64,000 bases of DNA from Apus apus (Eukaryota > Chordata > Aves > Apodiformes > Apodidae), in contig NC_067283.1 in NCBI RefSeq assembly GCF_020740795.1, positions 115,883,206-115,947,205 of the forward strand, read 5' to 3'. Shown piece after piece: positions 39,501-51,579 of this stretch. The notes beneath the pieces are model-generated. The model was not told the origin of the DNA and ran no database searches. It saw nothing but the letters and a program-made list of their open reading frames with translations. The position numbers and the translations under genes are program-made. Position 1 is the first letter of the stretch. Every line of letters begins with the position of its first letter.

Positions 39501-42500
39501 TAGCTATGCTTTCAGAATAATCCAAATGCATTACTAAATTTGCTAATAGAGCCCTTTCAAGTTATTATCTCAAGCAGGGGACAGGAATGTGGTTCTAAAT
39601 TACACAGTAACATTAGTAAAGGTAATAAAAGCTGGGAAGGAGGCTCTGGTCAATTTTTTTTTACGTGACTGTAATAGGTTAAAGTGTTCCCTGCAGTATA
39701 AAATAAGGAATGGGGAAGGGAGCAAAACTAACAAATATACTACAACATTCTCCAGTACAAAATAATTAAATACAGTGGGGTATACCACACATATTTTTGG
39801 CAAATACCTGGGTCAGTGAATGAAAATGAAAGATGAAGCACATCTAAAAGCAAATTGCAAAAATATCTATCAGCAGGATGAAGGCTTGGTTCCACTAGGT
39901 TCCTTTGAATGAAAGATATGGAGATCAAGGAGCTGAAAAGCTTAGTCAGGAAAGCTCTAAATTTCAAAGCTATGTTCAGGACACACTCATATCATACTGC
40001 GTCAGAACAGGAACGCAAAAAACCAACACCAAAACACAACAACCAAAAAAAACCCAAAACCCAACAGGAAGATCTATTCTAAACACAGACCATGTCACGA
40101 AGATGGCTCAGCTATGTTTTGAATCTTGGTAAGTCAATATAAAAGGCTTATGCCAATATGAAACTAAGACTGAGATAATTTAAAGAATGTAAAAATCAAT
40201 ATGCTTCTGTTTCCAAGTTCACACAGGATAATATTTTATCACCACATTTTAAATGAGAGACAGAATTTAGCAGGGGATGGAACCTCAGAAAACACTTAAA
40301 TAAAGGCAAACACTGTCACTGCACACATTTAAAGGCTGCCTGCCTTTAATTTAAAAATTGTTAGGAGCCTCTAAAAATGGTACATGTTGCCTACAAAATA
40401 GTATCCCAATTTGGAATTATCTTTATTAATAAGCCTATCATTAAGTGGCTTAAAGAATAAAATAATGACCTTGTCTTTTATTCTCCTCTCAGACGCATAA
40501 TCTACCTGAATGTCAGAGGTCATAATTAAAAACCTTACAATTTTCCACTTCCATTGCTCCCCTGAACTAGCCATAAACTGAGCCCCAACAAGATCTTGCA
40601 GATTTAGATTAGACATGGAAGTTAATGCCCCCTCCCTGGAGGTGTTTCAGGTCAGGCTGGATGAGGCTTTGTGTAGCCCAGTCTAGTGTGAGGTGTCCCA
40701 GATCATAGCACAGAGGTTGGAACCTGATGATCTTTAAGGTCCCTTCCAACCTTAACCATTCTATGATTCTGTGATTTTAAGCTTTCCCTCTTGAGCTAAA
40801 GAATCAGTTTCTGAATTATAGAAGTTCAAGTCTACATATATCCTGGTAAAAATGAAGAAATATTCACACTTAATAAATACGAACTTTTTTCTCCTTCTAT
40901 GATAAGGACCTGTAATATTTTTATGTGAGCTTAAGAGCCTTTTTTTGAATAAACACACTTCATATTGAAAACACAAGTACTGTGAAATTTGTGCTTCCGT
41001 GATTCCCATGAGAAAGGCTAAGGTGCTGTGATATATTATGGCTTCAACTGAAATAGTGAGAATGCAGATCGTTACAAAATTTACACTCTATCCAAAGCCA
41101 ACGCGTCTAATATTATTATTAGAAAACCTAGACAATTAGCTCAGACTATATAGCTGATTTTTTTTACCTCTGCTAGCAAGTGAGATGAATCTAGACCTTG
41201 TCAAGCAGCTGACTCTGTTGAGAAAATTTCTGGTGCTGCAGATGTTTTCCAGTAACAAGTTACGTTATGGGGAATTCTCAGGGTGTTACACAGCCCATCC
41301 TAATACAGGATCACAGAATCAAGGAACTGTCAGAGTTAGAAGGGCCCTCTAGAGATCCTGTAGTCCAACTCCCTCAATAAATAGGATCACCTGTTACAGC
41401 ACATTACACAGGACTGCATCCAGGTAAGTTTTGAATATCTGCTTGCCACAGGTACATTCCCCTGGTGAGTGCTGAGTCTCTGCTTCTGATAACATCCAGC
41501 TTTCCTATTGTTCTTATCTCTTGAAAAGATTTATGCATTTTTCATTAAGGACATGGAGTGTGGGTATCACTTGTATTCTCAGAAAACAGCACCAACTGTC
41601 CATTTTGCCACAGAGATGAGTATTAAATGCCACTGATGAGAATGTTTTATAGCACAAACGCATACTTGGACATGTGGAGACCTGAATCTCTGGACAGCAC
41701 TCCTGTAATAAAGTTGAATGGGAGACAAGGGACCTCACTTTATAATAAGTATAGAATCGTCTGGTAAGGCAATTTATGCGTATATCAGCAGGGACCCAGC
41801 TCAGGGAGAACTTATCAGTCCCTCATATTATTCAGCTGGGAGGCTTTATCTGGACTCTACCCATTTTTTTGTTGTCCTCACCTGCCTCAGAGGAGTTCAC
41901 AGCAGAGGCAAACTGAACACACACTTTTCCAAAGGAGATTATACAAGTGAAATGCAGGAAATTTTAAGACACAGCTAACTGGAAAAAGGGAAAAGCACAG
42001 CTGACGTCTTCCATGATGAAAATACTGCTCTTGTCCTGCACACTTTAACAAGTGAGTCATTCTGAAACACTTGTCAAACAGAAAGTCCTGCCACTGTCCA
42101 TCAGCCAGCAGAATGGTAACATAGCTTTTCTGAGTGCGAACTCTTGATGAACATTGAATTGCTTGTTCAAACCATGTTACCACAGGTTGTCATCTATCAC
42201 CACTCAAGGAGGCCTTTTCCAGTTGCCCTGTGGTAGCCACAGTGGCTAAGCTACCTGCAATGCAGTGGAAAGTGGATTTAGCTTTGTAGTCAGTCAGAAA
42301 ATACAATATCCTCTGTCTTCTAGATGCAGAGTAGCTAAGTTCGGGAACTCTTACTGCACTGCTAAATTGCACTGACTTCTGGAGCAGAGAAGAGCAGCCA
42401 GGCAGAGCACCACATATTGCACGGGAATATTGGTGTGAGAAGCAGAGAAAACAGAACAGGTCTGCACATGTTCTTGCTGTGTATTCGTGGAAACTCATGG

Positions 42501-45500
42501 TCTGAAGAAAATCATGTTAGGCTTTCATACTCATGCAGAGAAGACAGGTTTCATTGTAAATAAAACCTCAAAACTGGAAATAGGAAAGTGCCCAGAATTA
42601 AGATTCACCTTCTCTAGGGACTAGAAGTTGAATCTAATGAGAGATGAACCCTCTGGCTTCAAGAGAAATAAATATTTCAAAGATGATACACAGGGTAGCA
42701 CGCAAACTTCCCAATAAAACCATGGAAATGCTATGCACCTCTAGATATTTATATCCTTTTTGCATTTTGCAGAATGCCAGCATGGTCAGACACTCCTCTT
42801 TCCGTGCCCTCATTCCATCTGTACACACCCCTTCCTTACAGCTAATTCTATTGGTGCACTCATGCCTGTCTGCAGACAGCATGACATTCATACTGCCCTT
42901 TCCTCCAGCCACTCCTCTCCAGGCCTGTAGTGCTGCCGGGGGTTGTTGTGGCCCAAATGCAGGACCCGACATTTGGACTTAATGAAACTCATACAATCGG
43001 TCTTGGCCCATCAATCAAGCCTGTCCAGATCCCTCTGTAGAGCCTCCCTGCCCTCAAGCAGACCAACACTCCCACCCAACTCAGTGTCATCTCCAAACTT
43101 ACTGAGGGTGCATTCTATCCCCTCATCCAAATCATCAATAAAGACGTTAAACAGGAGCTGTCCTAGCACTGAGCCTTGTGGAACACCACTCATGACCACT
43201 CTTCCTTCACTGTGTTCCCCTTCACCAGAAGGGTTCAGCCAGCCTGCCCCCATCCCCACCCCCAACACCGTCCCCCATGTGCTCCCTCACCACATTTTTG
43301 GCAGGAGCATGAGCTTCCCCATCACTCTCCTGGCTGAGAACAGACAAGCTACCTCAAGCTTTCTGCCTTGCCAGCAGCCAAACTGGAAAGTTCTAGTAAG
43401 TTTTCACATTCTTCCAGTTCAAAAGGGCTCTCTGCAATTTGTCTTACTTCTAGACATTGATTCCAGTTAAGCCTTTCTCTGAAATAAATTACTAGCTGGC
43501 TGCTAGCCCAGTGGAAGTGTCTGGATGGATACCAAATTACTTTTCAGAAGCCAAACAGATTACTCACTAGAAGCTATAGCCACTCTCTAATATTATCTCT
43601 AGTAAATATTCCTCCCAATCCTTCCCTCTGCTCTCTCTGCCTTTTCAGTATCTGCTCTTCTTATCACAGCATGGTATCAAGAGCTCATGTTGAGTTTCTC
43701 ACCTGCTTAAAAACCCCAGGTCTCACTTAGTCATTGTCTAGCAGGGTACTGAATTAATTAGAGACATTCAAATTCTGTTTAAATGACTGTGTTGGTCAAA
43801 CCACCTGTATTGTTTCATAAACCTGACCTCTTCCATGTTTCCTGATAGGCTAGTCTTTCTGCCATCTGTAAAAGCTGTTGGTAAGTATCAGTCTTCAAGG
43901 CTGTGATTAAAATGGTGCCACATTTGGGCAGATCCTGTAGAACCCAGCAAAACTATTTTAGCTTTCAGTCAGGTGAGACCAGATGCTCTTTGAGGTCCTG
44001 TGATGAATTATTATAAATCATTTGATAATAGCCAACTATGGGATGGTTAATCAAGTAAAAAAGAGAAAAAGCCATAAACTTCATGAAGTTTAGGCTGGCC
44101 TACAGCTAGGCCTTTGCTTCTAGCAGCCAAACCCATAATTTTATGAAAGAATTAAATCATAACAACTGCAAGTAATAGGGAACAGGCAGTCCAGTTAGGT
44201 CGACACTTCCAGAGCTTCATTTTTCATTTCAGAACAATATTCTTTACAAATAAGATTTAATACAATTGGAACAATTATTCAAAGCAAATTAACAAGTAAC
44301 CTTTTGATGTTACTAAAATCTAATATTGATTTAAACAAATCTATGGAATAATTTTTATTTTTAATACTTTTTAAATTATATATTTTCATTCTCATTTAGA
44401 ATGAATGGTGGAGAAGATTTAAAAACAATCTGGGAAAGTGTCAGTTTTGTACGACATTTCTTAATAGACACTTCCTGTTATATAAGATGCCATTCAGTTC
44501 ATTGAATATAAGAACAAAAATGTATTACTAGTTATATTTTTTTCTACAACATTAGACTAAGGAGAGGAGTACAAGCATTCTCTTTTCCCTTAGGAATAAA
44601 TTTACATACCTATGACACAGCCTCTTGTTAAAGCTGGTTTTGAATGTAGAAAATTATTCAGTTCACTGGAAGCTTGAAAGATAATTTTAAGAGAAACATG
44701 AGATTGGCTATTTAAGATCCTGATGGTAGGAGCTGCTCTTAGAAAATGAATTCAGGAACAATGGGGGTAAGAAACCTAGGGAAGGGGAATCTGGAGTGGG
44801 TAAAACACAGCATCTCCCAGAGTTTTTACCAGAGTGAGATTTTGGTTTTGATAAGAGCAAATTCATAGTTAAAGTTGTAAGTTTAATCAGGGGACTTTTC
44901 TTCCCCTCCAGCTGTCACAAAAAAAAAGCATCATTTTCTTTAAAGTCAGAGCCAAATTTTAGAGAAATAAAGTAATGAGGGAGGAGGAAGTGAGGAAGAA
45001 GACTTTTTGCTTCCAAGGACAAGCCATCTTATTTATCAACTTCAGCCAACTATTTCACCTCCAGAAATACCTTATAAGACTGCAGAGGTAAAGCTAATCT
45101 CAAAAGAAAAGGTTTGGGGTTGAGATACATTCTTGACATGCCAAGAAACACATAGCTGCATAACTTTACTCAGGTGAGGTTAGATAACTTCACCTGGTTT
45201 CTACAAACCCATTTAATGCTTCCTCTTCTCCACAGGGGGAGAGAGGACTGTGCTTCCCACACAGTATTGGTATTTCCCAGCAGTGCAAGAGGCAACGTGA
45301 TGTCCTCTTTCTCTCTCCCCAGGTGAATCAGCAGCTGCAGGAGAGCATTGCATCCTGTGTACCATGGCTCACCATGAGAGAAGCACAGACAGCCCACCCA
45401 GCCAGCTACTGACCTGCTTGCAGCCCACCTGGGGCTGGTCCATGTGCCTCACAGCCGATCTGAGCACAAGGAGAGTTCCTACAAAACCAGCCACACCAGG

Positions 45501-48500
45501 AGAGCCAACCACAACGGGTATGCAAAGAGCACAGGATGCACTGTGTGCACAACCCAGAGCTCTTTCTGCGCATTAAAAATAACCATTCTTGATGAGCCTG
45601 AGGAGTCTGGGGTGCATACAACAGCCCTTGTCTTGCTCTGTTAGATTTATTAGTGCTAAAGCTTTGGCTTTTAAATCTAACAGTTGCTGTGTGTTTAGAG
45701 ACACCGAATACCAGAATTTCCATTTTACACTTGAGGAAAACAAGTCACAGGGCCATGAAGTGACTTTCTCAAGACAGGAGAGAGCGTTAAAGGCTGGTAA
45801 TAAAAGCAAAAGAAGAATACAGGTCTCCTGAGACATATTTTGTCAGGCCATACCAAAGTACCATTCCCACTCTGCCTTCAACACAAATCTCTACTTACAG
45901 GAGCTGTATTAAGCTGATTTTCTTTCAGGAGCCTGTACATGTGCTCAGAGTGCCATTGTCCTGTTATTTTTCCATCTGACGTAACTCTGAGAAGGTTTTC
46001 CCTTTCAGCAGAAACATACTCCACCACACCTGAAGAAGATTTTGGACACCCAGCACTTCACTCAAGATACTGAGTTGCTAACTCAGGGGTGTCCATCAGC
46101 TTCTTCAGCAGCCCTTGTGCTGAAGGAGCACAACTGCCTCTGTGGGAGTATTAATGCAAGGAATAGGCCAAGGACTGCCTATGGATGGATTTGAGCCTAT
46201 TTCTGAGGCATCCCAAGACTAACTGAAATCTGAATCTACCACAGCACTGACAGTGTTTCACTGAAAGTCACAGACCATGAGGGATCTTGTTTGTGTCACC
46301 CAGAAGATGAATCAGTGTCAGGCCTGGCATAGTTAGGCAGTTAGACTAGGTGATCATTGTAGATCCCTTCTAACTGAACTACTCTAACCATATCAGGTGT
46401 TGTTTAAAAGAGCAAAGGGAAGGAGATCTGGGCCTGTGAGTCTAGAGGGGAATAAGAAGAGGAGAGGATCTCAGAAAGATGAGAACTGGCAATGACAGGC
46501 CTCACACAAACCATGTGCTCAGCTGGAGGGTAAAGAACAGCCACAATCTGTCCACATCCTCCCTTAGAGTTGTGGCAGCTGGACAAGAGGCAATGGGATA
46601 TGGCTGGGGAACATGATCCTCCTCTCTCTTGCCACCTTCTGTCATAAATATCCTATAGACCTTGACTTTCCACACAATAGGACAGCACTGCAGGCTACAT
46701 TTTGCAATGGGTCATGAAAGTCCATCTTGAGATGCAATCATGAAGAGAGGGGACGTGAAGGAAAGGGAGAGGGAAATAAGAGGTTAAGACAAAAATTAAG
46801 AAAATACACCTCTTGTATGAACACCTGGAATATTTAAAAATCATAAGAGAAGCTTGAAACCACAGGTTTGTATATGCATACACTTCAGCAAGTGATTTGC
46901 CACAGACAGAATCTTGGAGAGGGGGATAATGAAAAAAAAAACAACCTAACAACAGGTGTTTTGTCATATGTATTTTTTTGATCATGTAATCAAGAGATGA
47001 ACCAAGAGCAAACTGAAGCAAAAGACTAATATAGGAATGGGTAGGAGAGTGAGCCATAGCTAGCTAGACCCTCACAAAAATAATCTTGTAAGGGTAACAG
47101 CAGGACATAAAAAAAGGAAATACATATGCACTGGTATCATCCTGATACGCTAAATTTAGGTTCTGGCTAAGTTGTAATTTATTTCCACTGCCCAGGCCAG
47201 TTAATCAAACATAATTGTTACTGACTGATGGCTTAGAAAATCTCTGCCTTTGCAGCTGTGTGTATGTCAGGTATGGAAGGTCTCTGCTGGCAAGAGAAAT
47301 GCAAAAAGAAATTATAGATCTACTCTGAATGAAGGGCAAAGGGGCATGGAGAGGTATAAAATTACAGCATCACAAAACTGGAACAAACCAGTTTCTCCAC
47401 ATTGACCATAGGCATCTTTATTTCTTACACTTGCTATTAAAAGGGGTATAATTACATTTTTCAAGAGTATTCACCTGGTTATAACTCATCTTTCATAAAG
47501 TACCTCACAAACAACTTCACTGCTTCTAGTTAATTTCTCCCTATATCAGGTCTGACAGTTATTTCACCATTCTGCAATTGCTTGACCCTTTACCATGCAC
47601 ACTTTACTAACAAGTTCCTTTCTAATATCTCCCATTTTTTTCTGTGTACATGCTGATTCAATTTGAGCAGTGAATGTTTCACAATTTATTTATTTTTTTC
47701 AGAATTTTTTGCAGGATCCAAATGGACTGTGAAGCAAGAGTTCAAAAAGCTGCATGATTTCAGTCTCTTTGGTTGCTCATTATGGCCCTGTCAGTCTGCA
47801 CTGTCCAGACATTTTTATAACTTGCAGCAAAGAAAGGACAAAAAGAAAGATAAAATATATTGCAAGCTAAAATACACACTAATACACAAGTGTAAGTATT
47901 GGTCCATTTCATCAATAGTGTAATATGAAAAACTAACACAGATATACAGCTTTCTTCTGTTCCTGAAAAACATTAGGGAAGGCAGACTTCTCTCAGCATC
48001 TACTTCGCTTTCTACAAGCCAACAACAATTCCAAGTATTTTTATCATTTTCCTTTTTCCCTACCTTGTTAAATGAGCCACTAGGTGACAAGGCAGCAATA
48101 TATCGGTGTCCATAAGACTAGACACATAAGCTGTCCCTTGGGAACTTCTCACAGAGGAAAAGAGCTGCCCTGCAGAAGTTTTCTTTCTTCCACGTGAGCT
48201 TTCTCTGGGATGCAAGCAGCCTCTCATCCCTAGATGGCACCCGATGAACACAGCTCCAGGGCATAAAGAGCCTTACCTGCAGGCTGCGGGATTTATCACT
48301 TTTAACCAGCTTCTCCTTTCTGTTTCTATCTGTGCTGCCAGGCAGACCTCTGGGACTGAAAAGGTTTGGCTCATCCCAGTTATTATTTCCAGCTCCTCAT
48401 TTGAGTAGATCCAGAGAGCTTCCATAAACTACCCTCTCCCTCCCTGCTGAATTTAGGGATGGCCACTTGTAACAACAGGTATTCTAAAGACCCTTACCTT

Positions 48501-48757
48501 ATGATGACAAACATGACCAGCGAGTTTCCCACCAAGCCGACAACGAAGACCACTGAGTAGACAGCAGTGATGATGATGGGGATGGCAGGGGAGATGCTGG
48601 TGTGGTTGTGCTGGGTGTCCCCGAAGGCCCCGGTGGCATTGCTGTCATAGTCCACCCAGCCCAGGACCCAGCTGCTGCTGGTGCTGGGGGGATGACAGGA
48701 CCCTGGGGGGCAAGTGGAGTCCGGCTCCTCCCGGAAAATCTGTACCGGGGCATCCAT
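29994..48757 (-). CDS. OPRK1: Kappa-type opioid receptor, complete three-exon coding region
   Basis: Coding sequence is join(48757-48498, 35976-35624, 30526-29994) on the minus strand: 260 + 353 + 533 = 1146 nt, giving 381 residues plus TGA. The human protein has 380, the extra residue lying in the N-terminal tail. The product is a seven-helix class A receptor of the plasma membrane that binds dynorphin peptides and couples to Gi/o. Seen directly: an N-terminal tail with two N-glycosylation sequons, the sodium-site Asp in NLAMADALV (TM2), the amine-anchoring Asp in ISIDYYNM (TM3), DRY after TM3, CWTPIH (TM6), NPILY (TM7), a Cys in the proximal C-tail, and the C-terminal [13 protein letters not shown] in loop 2 and the acidic, receptor-specific loop mark it as kappa rather than mu, delta or nociceptin type. 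All four splice sites are GT/AG and both junction phases agree. No frameshift or internal stop is present, so the gene looks functional. Confidence 0.97.
30527..35623 (-). other. OPRK1: OPRK1 intron 2
   Basis: 5,097 bp, with AG acceptor at its 3' end (30527-30528) and GTGAGT donor (35623 downwards). It contains the CR1 at 33208-33602 and otherwise unrecognised AT-rich sequence. A 113-codon plus-strand frame at 35111-35452 is hydrophobic and repeat-like and is judged spurious. Confidence 0.9.
33208..33602 (-). repeat. CR1 LINE 3' fragment in OPRK1 intron 2
   Basis: Plus strand: TAGAATCATTAAGGTTGGAA, CCTCCAGGGATGGGGCATTA, TAGTGAAGAATTTCTTCTTA and TTTCCTGTAGGCCCCTTTCA. The orientation matches that of OPRK1. 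Minus-strand translation gives the CR1 ORF2 end ([17 protein letters not shown]). The copy is well preserved. Confidence 0.92.
35624..35976 (-). CDS. OPRK1: OPRK1 second coding exon: TM2 to TM4 and start of ECL2
   Basis: 353 nt, the length I recall for this exon in mammals. The acceptor is a pyrimidine-rich tract ending TTCCTCAG and the donor is GAAG|GTGAGTGTGAG. It encodes intracellular loop 1 ([20 protein letters not shown]), TM2 with its Asp, ECL1 (NSWPFGD), the disulfide Cys at the top of TM3, the ligand-anchoring Asp in [18 protein letters not shown], and TM4 ([22 protein letters not shown]), ending in TKVRE. Differences from the human protein include Leu to Met in TM2, Val to Glu in STEYLMNSW, and Val to Phe in TM4. 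Reading through the donor adds about 23 residues before a stop at 35553, so intron retention would give a receptor truncated after TM4. Confidence 0.97.
36880..37370 (+). repeat. Old, diverged CR1-like LINE 3' end in OPRK1 intron 1
   Basis: Plus-strand translation near 36940-37030 reads [18 protein letters not shown], the diverged counterpart of the CR1 ORF2 C-terminus. Downstream phrases (GGGAACAAATTACACAAGAA near 37174, GATTCAATACAGGAGTATTT near 37282, GGCCTGTGATAGACAGAGGT near 37316) resemble an ancient CR1 lineage known from turtles, crocodilians and birds. Many substitutions and indels make this the oldest recognisable element here. The lineage assignment is from memory. Confidence 0.65.
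40616..40778 (+). repeat. Short CR1 LINE 3' end in OPRK1 intron 1
   Basis: Contains CTCCCTGGAGGTGTTTCAGG, CTGGATGAGGCTTTGTGTAG, TGATCTTTAAGGTCCCTTCC and a terminal ATTCTATGATTCTGTGATTT. It is a 5'-truncated copy antisense to OPRK1. Confidence 0.9.
41308..41470 (-). repeat. CR1 LINE 3' end in OPRK1 intron 1
   Basis: Plus strand: GGATCACAGAATCAAGGAAC, AGTTAGAAGGGCCCTCTAGA, TAGTCCAACTCCCTCAATAA and a degraded remainder to GTACATTCCCCTGGTGAGT. It belongs to a CR1 subfamily whose tail differs from the common copies in this window. Confidence 0.75.
42925..43215 (-). repeat. CR1 LINE internal fragment with reverse transcriptase remnant
   Basis: The minus-strand frame reads [20 protein letters not shown] and then [12 protein letters not shown], the CR1 reverse transcriptase palm region in which the usual F/YADD catalytic motif is FGDD here. 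It lacks the CR1 3' end and stops abruptly at both sides. A possible extra 50-70 bp on the right are not clearly CR1. It lies in OPRK1 intron 1. Confidence 0.85.
46310..46392 (+). repeat. Very short CR1 LINE 3' remnant
   Basis: AGTTAGACTAGGTGATCATT followed by AGATCCCTTCTAACTGAACT matches the last part of CR1, with the terminal octamer decayed. It is short and old, in OPRK1 intron 1. Confidence 0.6.
48498..48757 (-). CDS. OPRK1: OPRK1 first coding exon: N-terminal tail and TM1
   Basis: Starts at ATG (48757-48755), reading [14 protein letters not shown], close to the known kappa receptor N-terminus, which decides the start. It encodes 86 codons plus two bases: an extracellular tail with sequons at SNAT and HNHT, then TM1 (about residues 58-85, [20 protein letters not shown], containing the conserved GN of helix 1). 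It ends AG at 48498 before donor GTAAGG, splitting an Arg codon that is completed by the first base of the next exon. The tail is the least conserved part of the family and differs most from mammals here, but keeps the Cys at residue 16 and the Trp near residue 30. Confidence 0.96.
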
Positions 48758-48824
48758 AGGGGCACAGCCCCCACAGGCAGGAGGGAGGCTAGGAGAAGGG
48801 TGCAGACAGCAGGAGGTGAGTACA
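48758..48824 (-). other. OPRK1: OPRK1 5' UTR on the ATG exon, with two alternative splice acceptors
   Basis: Upstream of the ATG on the minus strand are two good acceptors. The distal one is TTCCCTCTTTCCAG, so the exon would start at 48824. The proximal one is CACCCTTCTCCTAG, with exon start at 48788. They are 36 nt apart and neither changes the protein. In mouse the kappa receptor exon with the start codon is known to use two acceptors about 30 nt apart, giving transcript isoforms that differ only in 5' UTR. That both acceptors are used here is inference. Confidence 0.6.
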
Positions 48825-49439
48825 CTGGAAAGAGGGAAGAGAGAGAAACAAGTGCTATCACAGCCACTAGATGTTAAGACCTCTAAAATTTGTACATGTT
48901 AAGGGGAGCTCTGCTGTGAGGGGAAGTATAATTTGCCAAGCAGATATTTAAGCAAACCACATTCATATTAAACAAGTTTTACATCTTGCTCTCTAATGGG
49001 TAAGTGGTGCTCCTCCAGGTGCACAAGGAAAGTTTTCCTCTACCCTCAGAGATTGCACAAAGAAACAAATCAGATGGGAAACAGCTCAGGTCCACCCCCA
49101 CACTTTAACCCTGTCTCTCCCATCCTCCATATGTTAAGTCAAACAGTATCCTCATGACAAGGGCTCCTTCCTGTCTAAGCTCTGCTATAAAGGGTGGGAG
49201 AGAGAGAAACCCACCACCTCTCTGCACATCTGCTTTGACATCCTGCCCCAAGTTGTTTCTTTCCCGATCACATACCTGCTTTCAAAGAAAAGACACATTA
49301 ATGACACAAAATACCTCTTTCAGTCTGGGAAAAGGTGTGGAGTCCTCAAAGAGATGCTCTTCACAAGAAAAGAAAAAAACAAAGCAGTTCCACTTGGCTC
49401 CTGGAAGTACCAGCGACCAGAATTCTAGGACTTTTGAAC

Positions 49440-49680
49440 CTGAGGCATCTGCACCTTTGGAAAGGTGTGCTGGCAGCGGAGCCGATTCCCGGGCATGAGC
49501 TGCGAGTTGGTAAAAGCAGTTGCTGCTGTTCCAGCTCCCACCACTTCGCCTTTTTCCTCCCAGGCTCCCTCTGCCTCCCTCTCGCTCTGCCAGGGCTCCA
49601 GCAGCACTCTGCACTGATGCACACGTTCTCCTCTGTCTCTGTCCCTGCAGCTCAGCAGCTCACATGACTTCTGTCTAAAC
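49440..49680 (-). promoter_or_regulatory. Candidate OPRK1 non-coding first exon and promoter region
   Basis: This block lies about 0.7 kb upstream of the start-codon exon and is clearly richer in G+C and CpG (roughly seven CpGs by eye) than the AT-rich surroundings. On the minus strand it is a GAG/CAG-rich sequence typical of a 5' UTR, with no TATA box where one would expect it. Mammalian OPRK1 has a non-coding first exon followed by a short intron, which fits this position. I cannot place the transcription start or the donor with certainty; CCAAAG|GTGCAG near 49455 is one possibility. Confidence 0.4.
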
Positions 49681-51579
49681 CCTGAGAGGCAGATAAATTA
49701 AAAGAAAAGCAAAAAAAAAAATAAGTTCTGCAATGAATGAATGCTTATTTTTTATACACTTTTACAAGTTGCCTTTCCTCATTCCTCCTGAACTCCTAGG
49801 CCTCCAGCAATGATCCTCTCTGCTTTATTGAATTCCACATGATTTTACAGAATAGAAAATGCTGAATAAAACAGGAATTTTCAGTTTAGATGCCTTGTCT
49901 TGTCCATCAGATCTTTCATGCCTCAGCTTCACAGTTGTGCATCCAAAACACTTCTCACTGGGTGGTTGTGCCCCTCTTCCTTTATAACTGCAGCCTGGAG
50001 GAAAGTCAGAACCTGGCTACCAAAGCAGAGGAGGGCACCCAGATTACTGTCCTTAATTTATTCAAGCTGTCCCACGCTGTGCGAGAAGCCAAGAATTCCC
50101 TGTAGCATTACTGGAGCTCTACTCTCCACAGGCTCCAGCTGCAGCCAGTCATGAAGAGATGGTATGTGCAGAAATCATGCTCCTCAGAGCTTATGCCTAA
50201 TATACTTTATCAAGGAGGGGTTGGGAATACACCAGTCTGTGTTCAGGATATCCTCTTGTGCTCCTCTTGAGTGCCTGTGATAAGGCTAATTTCTAAAACT
50301 TTTTTTTTTAAAACCTATAACCAAGATGAGAAATCATGTCAGCTGTAGAGTCAAGAGTCATATTGAAGTTTAAAAGGTACAGAAAGCCCTTGTGTCAACG
50401 TGGTGACAGTTTTACTCCAGTCACTGCTTTCTCCAGAACATCAGCATCTACTCACTATCATTTGTACAGAGTGCTCTAAAAGTTTCACTCTTAATTAAAA
50501 GGTAGAAATTGCAAAACAGCAAATACATGACAAAAACTCTCCCAAACCTGGGACAATAATAATTTCTTGGAAGATAAAGGTAGGTCCTGACATAAAATAA
50601 ACCCTCTGCTTTGTTTTTATTCTTTGCATTCCATGGGGTTTTTTTCAAATGTGCTGAAGGGAATTGCTATATAGCTACTTCTTTTCATATATAGCTTTCC
50701 TTGGCAATTTTCAACTTCTTGTTAATATTTTCCTTGAACTTCTCCACACACAATCCAATATACAGGAGGGCTATAAGATAGCAATATTTTAGCATTTATT
50801 GATATCTTGCCTCTTATGAGCAGCCATTTTGTTTAGATAAGCACCTTGAATTTGAGCATATGCAGCTGCAAAATAATCAATAAAATGGATTCTATGGGTT
50901 AGGCTGAAATGTGGGAGCAAGAAGCAACAGTTTGCCAGTCTGCAATTGCTACAGGTGGATCAGAAACTTTTATATGGGGAAGTCTATTATGGCACTGCAT
51001 AAGTCTAAAGCACAGATTATGTAAAACACTCAGTAAGACTAAAAGCAGACTCAAAGCTTTTTCAAGCATCAGTGGCTGGACAGCAAGCTCCACTTTTTCT
51101 AGTTATATTCTGTGCTGAAACTCTCCAGTGATCTTAGAGCTAGCACACACGAAAAAAGATACGTTCACAGCTACAGTCACTGACCCTTAATGGAGTTCCC
51201 ATTGGGACTGGAATGAGGTGGCATCCAGCCACAACACTGCCAATTACAGGGTGAGCCAGTGACAACATTTAAGCTGCCTGGTGCATTCTGTCTGTGTGTA
51301 CTCTGTGTCCTCAAAGGCTCAACTCCTGGTAGCTGTAGGATGTTGCAATCCAGCAGAAAAAATGCACTTGGATAAAGAAATGCCTTTTATTCAGAAAGTC
51401 AAGTCAAATTTACATAAACTGTTCAAAATATTTTCCTTTCTTATACTTGCTTGCTTGATGAAAACTTTAATATCTGGATTATCAGCAGTAAGTGGTCTCA
51501 CCACAGGTACTGGAAACACCTGCAATGACATCAACAGAAAAAACAAGGGCAGAGGCTGAACCACACTCCATCACCATCT
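49681..51579. other. Upstream flank of OPRK1, nothing recognised
   Basis: AT-rich, with no repeat family or exon identified. It may hold regulatory sequence, but none can be named from inspection. Confidence 0.5.

Larger units (their letters stand above)
35977..48497 (-). other. OPRK1: OPRK1 intron 1
   Basis: 12,521 bp, donor GTAAGG and acceptor CTCAG. Contains five CR1 pieces (36880, 40616, 41308, 42925, 46310). Other open frames, including overlapping ones at 42.6-43.5 kb and 45.4-45.8 kb, have no recognisable product. In mouse a second kappa receptor promoter lies in the intron just upstream of the ATG exon; the equivalent here would lie to the right of 48824, not in this intron. Confidence 0.9.

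Noticed and set aside
42634..43470. Overlapping frames on both strands as genes
   Set aside because: Part is a CR1 fragment; the remainder shows no protein family and the opposite frames are mutual shadows.
49154..49667. Several 60-114-codon frames on both strands near the OPRK1 5' end
   Set aside because: Caused by locally higher G+C and few stops; none has a known homologue, and the region fits a 5' UTR/promoter better.
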